8,762 bases of DNA from JBJXHB01 sp046160725 (GCA_046160725.1 JBJXHB010000052.1:1-8762), one strand, 5' to 3'; shown: positions 1-7,116, numbered from the stretch's first letter. Notes: generated by a model from the sequence alone, not told the origin. Made by a program: numbers and translations.

Positions 1-61
1 GTGCCGAGAAGCCGACCATGGCAAGCCCGGCCAGCATCAGCGCATAGGTGCCCGGCTCGGG
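1..61 (-). other. PEP-CTERM sorting signal (partial)
   Basis: Residues 286-305 of the DUF4394 protein read Pro-Glu-Pro followed by a hydrophobic, Gly/Ala/Leu/Met-rich segment. This matches the PEP-CTERM motif recognised by exosortase EpsH/XrtA-type enzymes. The terminal Arg-rich stretch lies beyond the left edge. Confidence 0.85.
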
Positions 62-916
62 GATGGCGGCCACGGTCAGGTCGACCAGCGGCGGCGCAAT
101 GGACGTGCTGCCGCCGATGCCGAAGTCGCCCACCCAGGATGCGGCCCCCGAGGCCAGGTTCAGCGTGTACAGCCCGGATTTGCCGGTCGTGCCGTCGGTC
201 AGCGCCGCATAGGCGATGCGCGTGGCGCCGCTGATGTCGAAGCCGGCGACGCCGATGGTGTTGACGCCCAGGCCACCGATGGCGGTGCTGGTGCCGGCAT
301 TGGCGACCAGGCTGTACAGCGTGTCGGTGGCCATGTCGATGCCATACAGCGTGGTGCCGGTGTTCGGATCACGGTCGTTGTTGCTGTAGGCCACCGCGTC
401 CAGCATCGATGTGGCGCCGTTCAGCGTGGCGTCGGTCAGGGTGCGTCCGACGTTGGGCGCATTGACGTTGATGCGCAGGTTCTGGCCCGCGTTGGTCATC
501 ACGCGCAGCGACGGCGGATCGGAAACGTTGTTGTCCGGCACCGGGTTGAAGTCGATGCCGATGGAGCTGCCCTGCAGCCCGGCATACGGGCTGGTCATGT
601 CACCGGGGTCGGCCACCAGGCCGGCGACAAACGTGGCAGCGCCGGTGGTGGCATTCAGCGTGTACAGGTTGCCGCGGTCCGACAGGCCATACAGCACGCC
701 GGTGCGCGGCCGCAGGTCAATGCCGATGACCCGCTCGTTGAAGCTGGCCAGGCCGCTGATGGTGACAGGGCTGCTGGCGTTGGTGGGCATGCTGCTGTCG
801 AAACGGACCAGCGCATTGGTGCTGGTCAGTCCGATCAGGGTTTCGGCATGGGCGGCGGTGCTGGCGACAGCGGCAAGCGCCAGCGCGCACAGGCGCCGGG
901 TGGTGGCACGGGTCAT
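1..916 (-). CDS. DUF4394 domain protein with PEP-CTERM sorting tail (3' end cut by window edge)
   Basis: The reading frame opens at an ATG at 916-914, with AGGAG about seven bases upstream, and stays open for 305 codons to the left edge, so the 3' end is missing. The product starts with a Sec signal peptide (MTRATTRR, a hydrophobic Ala/Leu/Val stretch, cleavage probably after AHA near residue 24). Residues of about 25-280 look like DUF4394: blocks such as IGIDLRPRTGVLYGL, IGIDFNPVPDNN, GQNLRINVNAPNVG and TLYGIDMATDTLYSLV repeat in beta-propeller fashion. PEPGTYALMLAGL starts at residue 286, the PEP-CTERM signature followed by the hydrophobic helix; the final basic cluster should lie just outside the window. 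By family knowledge such tails are recognised by an exosortase and occur on exported proteins of biofilm- or exopolysaccharide-producing Gram-negatives. The function of DUF4394 is unknown. It is codirectional with the gene at 1019-2539 but separated by 102 bases and with its own ribosome-binding site. Confidence 0.88.
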   Translation of the reverse strand, partial: MTRATTRRLCALALAAVASTAAHAETLIGLTSTNALVRFDSSMPTNASSPVTISGLASFNERVIGIDLRPRTGVLYGLSDRGNLYTLNATTGAATFVAGLVADPGDMTSPYAGLQGSSIGIDFNPVPDNNVSDPPSLRVMTNAGQNLRINVNAPNVGRTLTDATLNGATSMLDAVAYSNNDRDPNTGTTLYGIDMATDTLYSLVANAGTSTAIGGLGVNTIGVAGFDISGATRIAYAALTDGTTGKSGLYTLNLASGAASWVGDFGIGGSTSIAPPLVDLTVAAIPEPGTYALMLAGLAMVGFSA

Positions 917-994
917 GTCTGCTCCTGTAGGGGGTGATAGCCGTGGCAGGCTGCCGCGGCTGATGACCCGATACGCAGACGCCCGGATTTGGAT

Positions 995-1013
995 GCAGCG
1001 GCGTCGCCGCTGC
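995..1013 (-). terminator. Possible weak terminator hairpin after the DM9/repeat gene
   Basis: A perfect 8-bp stem (GCAGCGGC / GCCGCTGC) with a 3-base loop lies six bases past the stop codon of the minus-strand gene ending at 1019. On the minus strand it is followed by ATCCAAATCC, not a T-run, so it is not a classical intrinsic terminator. It may slow or protect the transcript end, or may only reflect high GC. The rest of the 917-1018 spacer holds the ribosome-binding site of the DUF4394 gene and no clear promoter. Confidence 0.35.
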
Positions 1014-1018
1014 GCGCC

Positions 1019-2539
1019 TTACCTCGGCGCGCCCAGCCGGATCACGCCGACGCTGCCGCCCAGCACGGGCTGGCGCTGCAGGCCGGCAAAACGCCCCTCG
1101 CGCGCACGGTCGGTTTCGGCACGCGACAGCGGCTCCTCGACCTCGCAGAGCTTGGGCCGGTTCGGCGCCGGGTCGCCCTGGAAGCCCGCGTTGCTGCAGG
1201 CCTGGGTGCCGGTGACCAGGCGCGCCGACCAGGCGTCAGCGCTGCCGTAGCGCACCAGGCGCGGCCCGTCGCCGACCTGGCAGCTGCCGTTCTCGTTGGC
1301 GCAATGGCGCCAGCGGCCGACCAGTTCCAGCCCGCTGACGTCCAGGCCGCGATGGCTGCCGGCCTCGCAGGCCTTGCCGCGGCCGGGCGACGGGTCGCCA
1401 TGGGCGTCGTTGCGGCACTCCAGCTGGCTGCCGGTGGCCAGCCGCAGGAACCAACGGTCACCTTCCCCGTAGCGCACCAGCCGCGCGCCCGGCGGGCTCC
1501 AGCGGCAGCCACCGGCGCGCTCGTCGCCGCAGCGCGACCAGCCCAGGTCGCCGGCGCCCTGGCCGCCGCCATACCCACCGCCATACCCACTGCCGACACC
1601 GGGCCCGCCTTGGCCGCCGGCCGCAGCAAGCGCCACGCCCAGCGGCACCGGCTCCTGCACCGCGCACTGCTTGCGGGCATTGGGCGCCGGGTCGCGGCCG
1701 AAGGCGTCGTTGCTGCAGCGCTGGCTGCCGTCCGCCACCTTGTACAGGTAGCGACCGGCAGCGCCGTAGCGCATGGTGTGGGGGCCGCTCAGGCGGCACT
1801 CGCCGCCCTCGTCGGCGCAGGCGCGCCAGGCATCGCCAACCGGCACGCCGTCGGCACTGCCGCCGCCGACCTCATGGCGGCCGACGACGCATTGCTTGGC
1901 CTGGCCCGGCGCCGGGTCGCCGAAACGGGCATTGCTGCAGTCGATGCGGCCCTGGACGGCACGGGCCAGGTAGCGGTCACCGGCGCCGTAGGCCACGATA
2001 CGATGGCCGCGCACCGTGCAGGCGCCGCCCTCGCGTGCACAGGTTTCCTGCGAGACGGGCGGGGGCACGCCACCGCCGGCGCCACCACCGGCCGAGCCAC
2101 CCGCCAAGGTGCCACCGATGCCGCCGCTGCCGCCCGACAGCAGCACCTCGAAAACCGGCGCCGACAGCACACGGCCGCGAAAGCCGACCAGGCACTCGCC
2201 CCCGTGGTACTTGCCCGGCATCACCGCGCCCTCGTGCAATGCGCGGCACAGCCCGGTCGGGCCGCGCGGCTCGTTGCCGACCTGCTGCGACGCGCCGTCG
2301 GGGTGCGGCCGGCCCCAGCGGCCGTCCATCGCCAGCGGCTCGTAGCTGGTGGCGGCCACCTCGATGTCCTCCCAGGCGATGTTGCAGCCGCGGTCGGTCA
2401 GGCGCCCGGGCACCAGGGCACCGTTGTGCCGTGCCAGGCAGGCCTGCTGGGCCTGCAGGCCCGTCGACTGGGCCGTGGCTGGCCATGACGCCGCTGCCGC
2501 AGCGGCGAACAGCACCAGTGAGATCCAGGAAAGTCGCAT
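1019..2539 (-). CDS. Secreted DM9-like lectin with four cysteine-rich tandem repeats
   Basis: I chose the ATG at 2539-2537 because GAGGAGG stands five bases upstream and the product then begins with a good signal peptide (MRLSWISLVLFAAAAAASWPATAQ). The mature protein of about 482 residues is exported. Residues 31-134 resemble DM9 (DUF3421) repeats: ARHNGALVPGRL..GCNIAW and ALHEGAVMPGKYHGGECLVGF..FEVL match the 'H-G-x-x-x-PGK ... C-x-V-x-(F/Y) ... (Y/F)EVL' pattern; characterised animal DM9 proteins bind mannose. A Gly-rich linker (135-160) leads to four repeats (about 165-219, 237-295, 333-393, 408-468) of the form CA.EGG.C..G...VRYG.GDRYL.R...G...CSN..FGDPAPG..K.C, each with four cysteines. 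I recall similar repeats in secreted bacterial carbohydrate-active proteins but cannot name the family. A glycan-binding, extracytoplasmic role is inferred. No catalytic motif or membrane anchor is visible. Confidence 0.82.
   Translation of the reverse strand: MRLSWISLVLFAAAAAASWPATAQSTGLQAQQACLARHNGALVPGRLTDRGCNIAWEDIEVAATSYEPLAMDGRWGRPHPDGASQQVGNEPRGPTGLCRALHEGAVMPGKYHGGECLVGFRGRVLSAPVFEVLLSGGSGGIGGTLAGGSAGGGAGGGVPPPVSQETCAREGGACTVRGHRIVAYGAGDRYLARAVQGRIDCSNARFGDPAPGQAKQCVVGRHEVGGGSADGVPVGDAWRACADEGGECRLSGPHTMRYGAAGRYLYKVADGSQRCSNDAFGRDPAPNARKQCAVQEPVPLGVALAAAGGQGGPGVGSGYGGGYGGGQGAGDLGWSRCGDERAGGCRWSPPGARLVRYGEGDRWFLRLATGSQLECRNDAHGDPSPGRGKACEAGSHRGLDVSGLELVGRWRHCANENGSCQVGDGPRLVRYGSADAWSARLVTGTQACSNAGFQGDPAPNRPKLCEVEEPLSRAETDRAREGRFAGLQRQPVLGGSVGVIRLGAPR
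1136..2047 (-). repeat. Four tandem protein repeats of about 55-60 residues
   Basis: The repeat copies lie at about 2047-1883, 1831-1655, 1543-1361 and 1318-1136. Cysteines fall at residues 167/174/201/217, 241/248/275/292, 337/345/375/391 and 413/420/448/465, so the spacing is closely kept and two disulfides per repeat are likely. The shared core is VRYG near the middle and CSN-x-x-F-GDPAPG near the end. Copy 3 is the most divergent (CRNDAHGDPSPG, CRWSPPG insert). A second Gly-rich linker (residues 308-331, about 1618-1547, with GYGGGYGGG) separates copies 2 and 3. Confidence 0.85.
2054..2137 (-). other. Glycine-rich interdomain linker
   Basis: Residues 135-162 of the secreted protein are almost entirely Gly, Ala and Ser and end in VPPPV. 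They separate the DM9-like part from the first cysteine repeat and suggest a flexible tether between two binding modules. Confidence 0.75.
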
Positions 2540-2545
2540 GTCGCC
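2540..2545 (-). promoter_or_regulatory. Ribosome-binding region deciding the start of the DM9/repeat gene
   Basis: Read on the minus strand, GAGGAGG (plus-strand CCTCCTC, 2545-2551) precedes the ATG at 2539 by five bases. This supports that start over the upstream in-frame ATG at 2662, which would put about 40 non-signal residues before the signal peptide. Confidence 0.75.
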
Positions 2546-2647
2546 TCCTCGGCGGGCAGTGATGGCCGGATCAACGCGCCGGCACGCCGGATGGTAGACG
2601 CAGCCGCGCAACGACCCTGGCATGCCGACTCTCCCATGCCGAGAATA

Positions 2648-2668
2648 GTATGTATGATCCATGCATAC
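2648..2668. promoter_or_regulatory. Near-perfect 21-bp palindrome, probable VapBC autoregulatory operator
   Basis: The half-sites GTATGTATG and CATGCATAC flank a 3-base centre (ATC); 8 of 9 positions pair. The site lies 23 bases before the vapB start, in the divergent spacer between the secreted protein gene and vapBC. A -10-like TATGAT sits inside it at 2653-2658 on the plus strand, and a weaker TACTAT-like hexamer can be read on the minus strand at its edge. Toxin-antitoxin complexes of this type commonly repress their own promoter by binding such palindromes. It is also a local AT-rich island in otherwise GC-rich DNA. Confidence 0.7.
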
Positions 2669-2691
2669 TTCAGCGGGCCGAGAGACACGCC

Positions 2692-2937
2692 ATGGAAGCC
2701 ACCGTCGCCGAGCGCGGCCAGATCACCCTGCCCAAGGCGGTGCGCGATGCGCTGGGCCTGACCAAGGGCACCAAGCTGATCGTCGAGCTGGAGGGCGGGC
2801 GCATCGTGCTGCGCAAGGACGTGGTCGACGCCCTGTCGCGTGCCCGCGGCCGCTTCAAGCTGCCGGCCGGCGTCAGTGCCGACGATGTCATGCGCGAGCT
2901 GCGCGGGCGCGCCCCGGGCGACCCGCACGAGGCCTGA
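2692..2937 (+). CDS. vapB: AbrB-family antitoxin (VapB type)
   Basis: This 81-residue protein begins MEATVAERGQITLPKAVRDALGL, the swapped-hairpin SpoVT/AbrB DNA-binding fold (residues about 1-45, with the 'G-Q-I-T-L-P-K-x-x-R' signature and 'KGTKLIVELEGGRIVLR'). The C-terminal part (about 50-81, RFKLPAGVSADDVMRELRG) fits the segment that wraps and inhibits the partner toxin. The ATG at 2692 was chosen because the AbrB domain starts directly there; an in-frame ATG at 2650 lies inside the operator palindrome and would add 14 unrelated residues. Only a weak GAGAGA precedes the start. Its stop overlaps the start of the PIN gene, so the two are translationally coupled. By family knowledge it should neutralise the toxin and, with it, repress the operon through the palindrome at 2648-2668. 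Confidence 0.9.
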   Translation: MEATVAERGQITLPKAVRDALGLTKGTKLIVELEGGRIVLRKDVVDALSRARGRFKLPAGVSADDVMRELRGRAPGDPHEA

Positions 2938-3356
2938 TGATCGCCGTCGACACCTCGGTGCTGGTCGACCTGCTGGGCGACAGCCCGCATGCCGACGCCG
3001 TGCTGGACTGCCTGCGCGCGGCCATGCAGCAGGGGCCGGTGGTGGCCTGCGACGTGGTGCTCAGCGAGGTGGTGGCCGGCTTCGGGCGCAGTGCCCAGCT
3101 GATGGAGACCCTGGAGGACGCGGGCATCGCGTTCTCGCCCCTGGAGCAGCGCAGCGCCGTGCGCGCTGGCGAGATGCAGCGCCGCTACAACGAGCGCGCC
3201 CGCGCCGCCGGGCGCCGCGTCAGCTCGCCGCGCACGGTGCCGGACTTCCTGATCGGCGCCCATGCCCTGCTGCAGTGCCACGGCCTGATCACCCGAGATG
3301 CGGGCTTTTTCCGCGACTACTTCAAAGGCCTCAAGGTCATCGTCCCGAAGGCCTGA
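2937..3356 (+). CDS. vapC: PIN-domain toxin ribonuclease (VapC type)
   Basis: This 139-residue protein is a single PIN domain from end to end. The acidic metal-binding residues expected of the family are all visible: Asp5 in MIAVDTSVLVDLL, Glu44 in DVVLSEVVAGF, Asp103 in VPDFLIGAHALL and Asp121 in LITRDAGFFRDYF, so the enzyme looks active. VapC toxins are Mg2+-dependent endoribonucleases that cut tRNA, rRNA or other RNAs and stop growth when free of antitoxin; the target here cannot be told from sequence. The ATG at 2937-2939 overlaps the antitoxin stop (TGATG), with GAGG just upstream inside the antitoxin gene. acnB starts 39 bases after the stop on the same strand. Confidence 0.92.
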   Translation: MIAVDTSVLVDLLGDSPHADAVLDCLRAAMQQGPVVACDVVLSEVVAGFGRSAQLMETLEDAGIAFSPLEQRSAVRAGEMQRRYNERARAAGRRVSSPRTVPDFLIGAHALLQCHGLITRDAGFFRDYFKGLKVIVPKA

Positions 3357-3395
3357 CACGGCACACTCCCCTGTTGCACATCAAGGACCCAAACC

Positions 3396-5987
3396 ATGCT
3401 TGCTGCCTACCGCCAACATGCCGCCGAACGCGCCGCGCTCGGCATCCCGCCGCTGCCGTTGTCGGCAGCGCAGGTCGCCGAACTGGTCGAGCTGATCAAG
3501 GCACCGCCGCCTGGCGAAGACGCCTTCCTGCTGGACCTGCTGACCTGGCGCGTGCCGCCCGGCGTGGATGACGCGGCCAAGGTCAAGGCCAGCTTCCTGG
3601 CCGCGGTCGCCCATGGCGACCTGAAGGTGGGCCTGGTGTCCAAGACCCTTGCCACCGAGCTGCTGGGCACCATGGTCGGCGGCTACAACGTGCATCCGCT
3701 GATCGAGCTGCTGGACGACGCCGAGGTGGCCGCAACCGCCGCGCAGGCGCTGAAGAAGACGCTGCTGATGTTCGACTTCTTCAACGACGTGGCCGACAAG
3801 GCGCGCGCCGGCAACGCGCATGCCCAGGCCGTGATGCAGAGTTGGGCCGATGCCGAATGGTTCACCAGCCGGCCCGAGGTGCCCCGGTCCATCACCGTTT
3901 CCGTCTTCAAGGTGCCGGGCGAGACCAACACCGACGACCTGAGCCCGGCGCCGGACGCCTGGAGCCGCCCCGATATCCCGCTGCATTACCTGGCGATGCT
4001 GAAGAACAGCCGGCCCGACGCCGCCTTCAAGCCGGAGGAGGAAAGCAAGCGCGGCCCGATGCAGTTCATCGACGACCTGAAGAAGAAGGGACACCTGGTG
4101 GCCTATGTCGGCGACGTGGTCGGCACCGGCAGCTCGCGCAAGAGCGCCACCAACAGCGTGATCTGGGCCACCGGCCAGGACATCCCGTACGTGCCGAACA
4201 AGCGCTTCGGCGGCGTCACGCTGGGCGGCAAGATCGCGCCCATCTTCTTCAACACCCAGGAGGACTCCGGCTCGTTGCCGATCGAGGTGGACGTGGCGTC
4301 CTTCGAAATGGGCGACGTGCTGGAGATCCAGCCCTACGACGGGCGCATCCTCAAGGGCGGCGCGGTCGCGGCCACCTTCGCGCTCAAGAGCGACGTGTTG
4401 CTGGACGAGGTGCGCGCCGGCGGCCGCATCAACCTGATCATCGGCCGCTCGCTCACCGCGAAGGCACGTGATTTCCTCGGCCTGGGGGCCTCGACGGCCT
4501 TCCGGCTGCCGCAGCCGCCTGTGGCCACGAAGGCCGGCTATACGCTGGCGCAAAAAATGGTCGGCCGCGCCTGCGGCCTCCCTGAGGGCCAGGGCATGCG
4601 CCCGGGCACCTACTGCGAGCCGCGCATGACCACCGTCGGCAGCCAGGACACCACCGGCCCGATGACCCGCGACGAGCTGAAGGACCTGGCCTGCCTGGGC
4701 TTCAGCGCGGACCTGGTGATGCAGAGCTTTTGCCACACCGCCGCCTATCCCAAGCCGGTGGACGTCAAGACCCACCGCGAGCTGCCGGCCTTCATCAGCA
4801 GCCGTGGCGGCGTCAGCCTGCGCCCGGGCGATGGCGTCATCCACAGCTGGCTCAACCGCCTGCTGCTGCCCGACACCGTGGGCACCGGTGGCGACAGCCA
4901 CACCCGCTTTCCGATCGGCATCAGCTTCCCGGCCGGCAGCGGCCTGGTGGCTTTCGGTGCGGCCACCGGCGTGATGCCCCTGGACATGCCGGAGAGCGTG
5001 CTGGTGCGCTTCAAGGGCACGATGCAGCCGGGCGTGACGCTGCGCGACCTGGTGCATGCCATCCCGCATGCCGCCATCAAGGCCGGGCTGCTGACGGTGG
5101 CCAAGGCCGGCAAGATCAACGTCTTCTCCGGCCGCATCCTGGAGATCGAGGGCCTGCCGGACCTGAAGGTGGAGCAGGCTTTCGAGCTGAGCGATGCCAG
5201 TGCCGAGCGCAGCGCCGCCGGCTGCACCATCAACCTGAACCCCGCGCCGATCAAGGAGTACCTCACCAGCAACGTGGTGCTGATGAAGAACATGATCGCC
5301 AACGGCTATGCGGACGCCAAGACGCTGCGTCGCCGCATCGAGAAGGTCGAGGCCTGGCTGGCCAGCCCGCAGCTGCTGCGGGCCGATGCCGACGCCGAGT
5401 ACGCCGCGGTGATCGAGATCGACCTGAACGAGCTGAAGGAGCCGGTGCTGTGCTGCCCGAACGACCCGGACGATGCCAGGCTGCTCAGCGAGGTGGCCGG
5501 CACCAAGATCGACGAGGCCTTCATCGGCAGCTGCATGACCAACATCGGCCACTTCCGCGCCGCTGCCAAATTGCTTGGCAACCAGCGCGACATCCCGGTC
5601 AAGCTGTGGGTGGCGCCGCCCACCAAGATGGACCAGGACGAGCTGATCAAGGAGGGCCACTATGCCGCCTTCGGCACCGCCGGTGCCCGCACCGAGATGC
5701 CGGGCTGCAGCCTGTGCATGGGCAACCAGGCCCAGGTTCGCGAGGGCGCCACGGTGGTGTCCACCAGCACCCGCAACTTCCCCAACCGCCTGGGCAAGAA
5801 CACCAACGTGTTCCTGGCCTCGGCCGAGCTGGCCGCCATCGCCAGCAAGATGGGCAAGCTGCCGACCGTCGCCGAGTACCACGAGGCCATGGGCGTGGTG
5901 AACAAGGACGGCGCCGCGATCTACCGTTACATGAACTTCGACCAGATCGAGGAATATGCCGAGACGGCCAAGGCGGTGACGGCCTGA
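3396..5987 (+). CDS. acnB: Aconitate hydratase B / 2-methylisocitrate dehydratase
   Basis: The 863-residue product matches AcnB in length (E. coli about 865) and order of domains: an N-terminal HEAT-like domain (about 1-160), the swivel domain (about 165-380, with TDDLSPAPDAWSRPDIPLHY and GTGSSRKSATNS at 243-254), then the catalytic domains (about 390-863). GGDSHTRFP lies at 498-506, and the cysteines for the [4Fe-4S] cluster are Cys713 (IGSCMTN), Cys771 and Cys774 (PGCSLCMGN). It interconverts citrate and isocitrate through cis-aconitate in the cytoplasmic TCA cycle and can act on 2-methylcitrate-derived substrate. The start has AAGGA nine bases upstream. AcnB proteins can also bind RNA when the cluster is lost, through the HEAT/swivel part; nothing here shows that directly. 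No frameshift or missing key residue is seen. Confidence 0.97.
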   Translation: MLAAYRQHAAERAALGIPPLPLSAAQVAELVELIKAPPPGEDAFLLDLLTWRVPPGVDDAAKVKASFLAAVAHGDLKVGLVSKTLATELLGTMVGGYNVHPLIELLDDAEVAATAAQALKKTLLMFDFFNDVADKARAGNAHAQAVMQSWADAEWFTSRPEVPRSITVSVFKVPGETNTDDLSPAPDAWSRPDIPLHYLAMLKNSRPDAAFKPEEESKRGPMQFIDDLKKKGHLVAYVGDVVGTGSSRKSATNSVIWATGQDIPYVPNKRFGGVTLGGKIAPIFFNTQEDSGSLPIEVDVASFEMGDVLEIQPYDGRILKGGAVAATFALKSDVLLDEVRAGGRINLIIGRSLTAKARDFLGLGASTAFRLPQPPVATKAGYTLAQKMVGRACGLPEGQGMRPGTYCEPRMTTVGSQDTTGPMTRDELKDLACLGFSADLVMQSFCHTAAYPKPVDVKTHRELPAFISSRGGVSLRPGDGVIHSWLNRLLLPDTVGTGGDSHTRFPIGISFPAGSGLVAFGAATGVMPLDMPESVLVRFKGTMQPGVTLRDLVHAIPHAAIKAGLLTVAKAGKINVFSGRILEIEGLPDLKVEQAFELSDASAERSAAGCTINLNPAPIKEYLTSNVVLMKNMIANGYADAKTLRRRIEKVEAWLASPQLLRADADAEYAAVIEIDLNELKEPVLCCPNDPDDARLLSEVAGTKIDEAFIGSCMTNIGHFRAAAKLLGNQRDIPVKLWVAPPTKMDQDELIKEGHYAAFGTAGARTEMPGCSLCMGNQAQVREGATVVSTSTRNFPNRLGKNTNVFLASAELAAIASKMGKLPTVAEYHEAMGVVNKDGAAIYRYMNFDQIEEYAETAKAVTA

Positions 5988-6045
5988 GGTCCGGTCGCCC
6001 GGCCGCAACTGCGCAACGAGCCGCCGCCGGCCGCCCCCATTCGCC

Positions 6046-7116
6046 ATGCACAAGCCGATTCGCAGCCAGCGGGCCGAGTCCACCGGCAAGGTGACGCTCG
6101 AGATGGTGGCAGCGCACGCCGGCGTCTCGCCCAGCACCGTCTCGCGCATCCTCAACGGCACGGCGGTGGTCAGCGACGAGAAGCGCGCCGCCGTGGACCG
6201 CGCGGTCGCCACGCTCGGCTTCGTGCCGAACCCCGTGGCACGGGGCCTGGCCGGTGGCCGCACGCTGAGCATCGGCGTCGTCACCCAGGCCATTGACAGC
6301 CCGTTCTACGGTGCGGCGCTGCGCAGCATCGAGATCGCGCTGGGGGCGGCCGGCTACAGCCCGCTGTTCATGAGCGGCCATTGGCATGCCGAGGAAGAGG
6401 CCCGCTGCATCGACGTGCTGCGCTCGCGCCGGGTCGACGGCATCATCGTCCTGACCGGCCGCCTGCCGGACGGCGCCCTGCAGGCCACGGCCCGATCGCT
6501 TCCGCTGGTGGTCACTGGACGGGCCTTGAGTGCGGCCAACCTGGCGTCGCTGGACTTCGACCATCAGCAAGGCGCCCAACTGGCCACGCAGCACCTGATC
6601 GACCTGGGCCATCGCCAGGTCGCCTTCATCGGCGGCCCGTCGAACCACCCCGACGCGGTGCAGCGTGCCAAGGGCTATCGCAGCGCTCTCAAGTCCGCCG
6701 GCCTGAAGGGCGACGCGGCGCTGGTCGCCCCGGGCGGCTTCACCGAGTACAGCGGCGTGCAGGCCGTGGATCAGCTGGTGGCCTCGGGCGCCCCCTTCAG
6801 CGCCATCTTCGCCGCAAACGACCAGATGGCGCTGGGCGCAGCGTTGGCGCTCTACCGGCGCGGCCTGCGGGTGCCGGATGACGTGTCGCTGGTCGGCTTC
6901 GACGACGTCGCATCGGCCCAGTACGCCATACCGCCGCTGACCACCATCCACAACCCGGTCCAGGAGATCGGCGAGCTCGCGGCCAAGGCGATGTTGGCCC
7001 TGCTGTCCGGCGAGCCGGTGCAGGTCGAGGTGCCGTTGCCTCGGCTGGTGGTGCGGGAGTCCACGCGCCGGGCGACCGCCGCCCAACCCCTCCTTCGGCG
7101 GGCCCGCCGGCCCTAG
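6046..7116 (+). CDS. LacI/GalR-family transcriptional repressor
   Basis: The product has 356 residues. A helix-turn-helix lies at about 17-36 (VTLEMVAAHAGVSPSTVSRILNG), followed by the hinge region (LGFVPNPVARGLAGGRT, about 58-73) that inserts into the operator centre, and a periplasmic-binding-like effector and dimerisation domain (about 74-340, with IGVVTQAIDSPFYG, VDGIIVLTGR, FAANDQMALGAALAL, VSLVGFDDV and LTTIHNPVQEIG). The C-terminal end is short and basic. It sits just before the GH1 gene, whose promoter holds a perfect LacI-type palindrome, so it most likely represses GH1 and GH16 until a glucan-derived oligosaccharide (for example laminaribiose or cellobiose) binds; the effector is inferred. 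The ATG at 6046 has no clear ribosome-binding site; a GTG at 6091 just before the HTH is possible but would leave an unusually short N-terminus. Confidence 0.93.
   Translation: MHKPIRSQRAESTGKVTLEMVAAHAGVSPSTVSRILNGTAVVSDEKRAAVDRAVATLGFVPNPVARGLAGGRTLSIGVVTQAIDSPFYGAALRSIEIALGAAGYSPLFMSGHWHAEEEARCIDVLRSRRVDGIIVLTGRLPDGALQATARSLPLVVTGRALSAANLASLDFDHQQGAQLATQHLIDLGHRQVAFIGGPSNHPDAVQRAKGYRSALKSAGLKGDAALVAPGGFTEYSGVQAVDQLVASGAPFSAIFAANDQMALGAALALYRRGLRVPDDVSLVGFDDVASAQYAIPPLTTIHNPVQEIGELAAKAMLALLSGEPVQVEVPLPRLVVRESTRRATAAQPLLRRARRP

Noticed and set aside
411..1250. 279-codon plus-strand open frame opposite the DUF4394 gene
   Set aside because: The minus-strand frame gives a signal peptide, DUF4394 blocks and a PEP-CTERM tail; the plus-strand translation shows nothing recognisable and crosses two genes.
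989..2488. 499-codon open frame on the plus strand opposite the DM9/repeat gene
   Set aside because: Ala-rich low-complexity translation with no domain, whereas the minus-strand frame has a ribosome-binding site, a signal peptide and regular repeats.
2540..2662. Upstream in-frame ATG at 2662 for the DM9/repeat protein
   Set aside because: It would bury the signal peptide about 41 residues inside the protein, and the ATG at 2539 has a strong GAGGAGG.
5988..6045. Terminator or promoter between acnB and the LacI gene
   Set aside because: Two CCGGCCGC octamers (5999 and 6027) could pair weakly across a 20-base loop, but there is no T-run and no convincing -35/-10 pair, so I list nothing there.
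3381..6293. 970-codon open frame on the minus strand opposite acnB
   Set aside because: It is a shadow of the GC-rich third codon positions of acnB: composition is dominated by His, Gly, Ala, Gln and Leu, no domain is recognisable, and acnB itself is unmistakable on the plus strand.
7096..7109. Perfect 14-bp palindrome CGGCGGGCCCGCCG at the end of the LacI gene, as a terminator
   Set aside because: It lies inside the coding sequence, has little room for a loop and is not followed by a T-run; likely a by-product of high GC.
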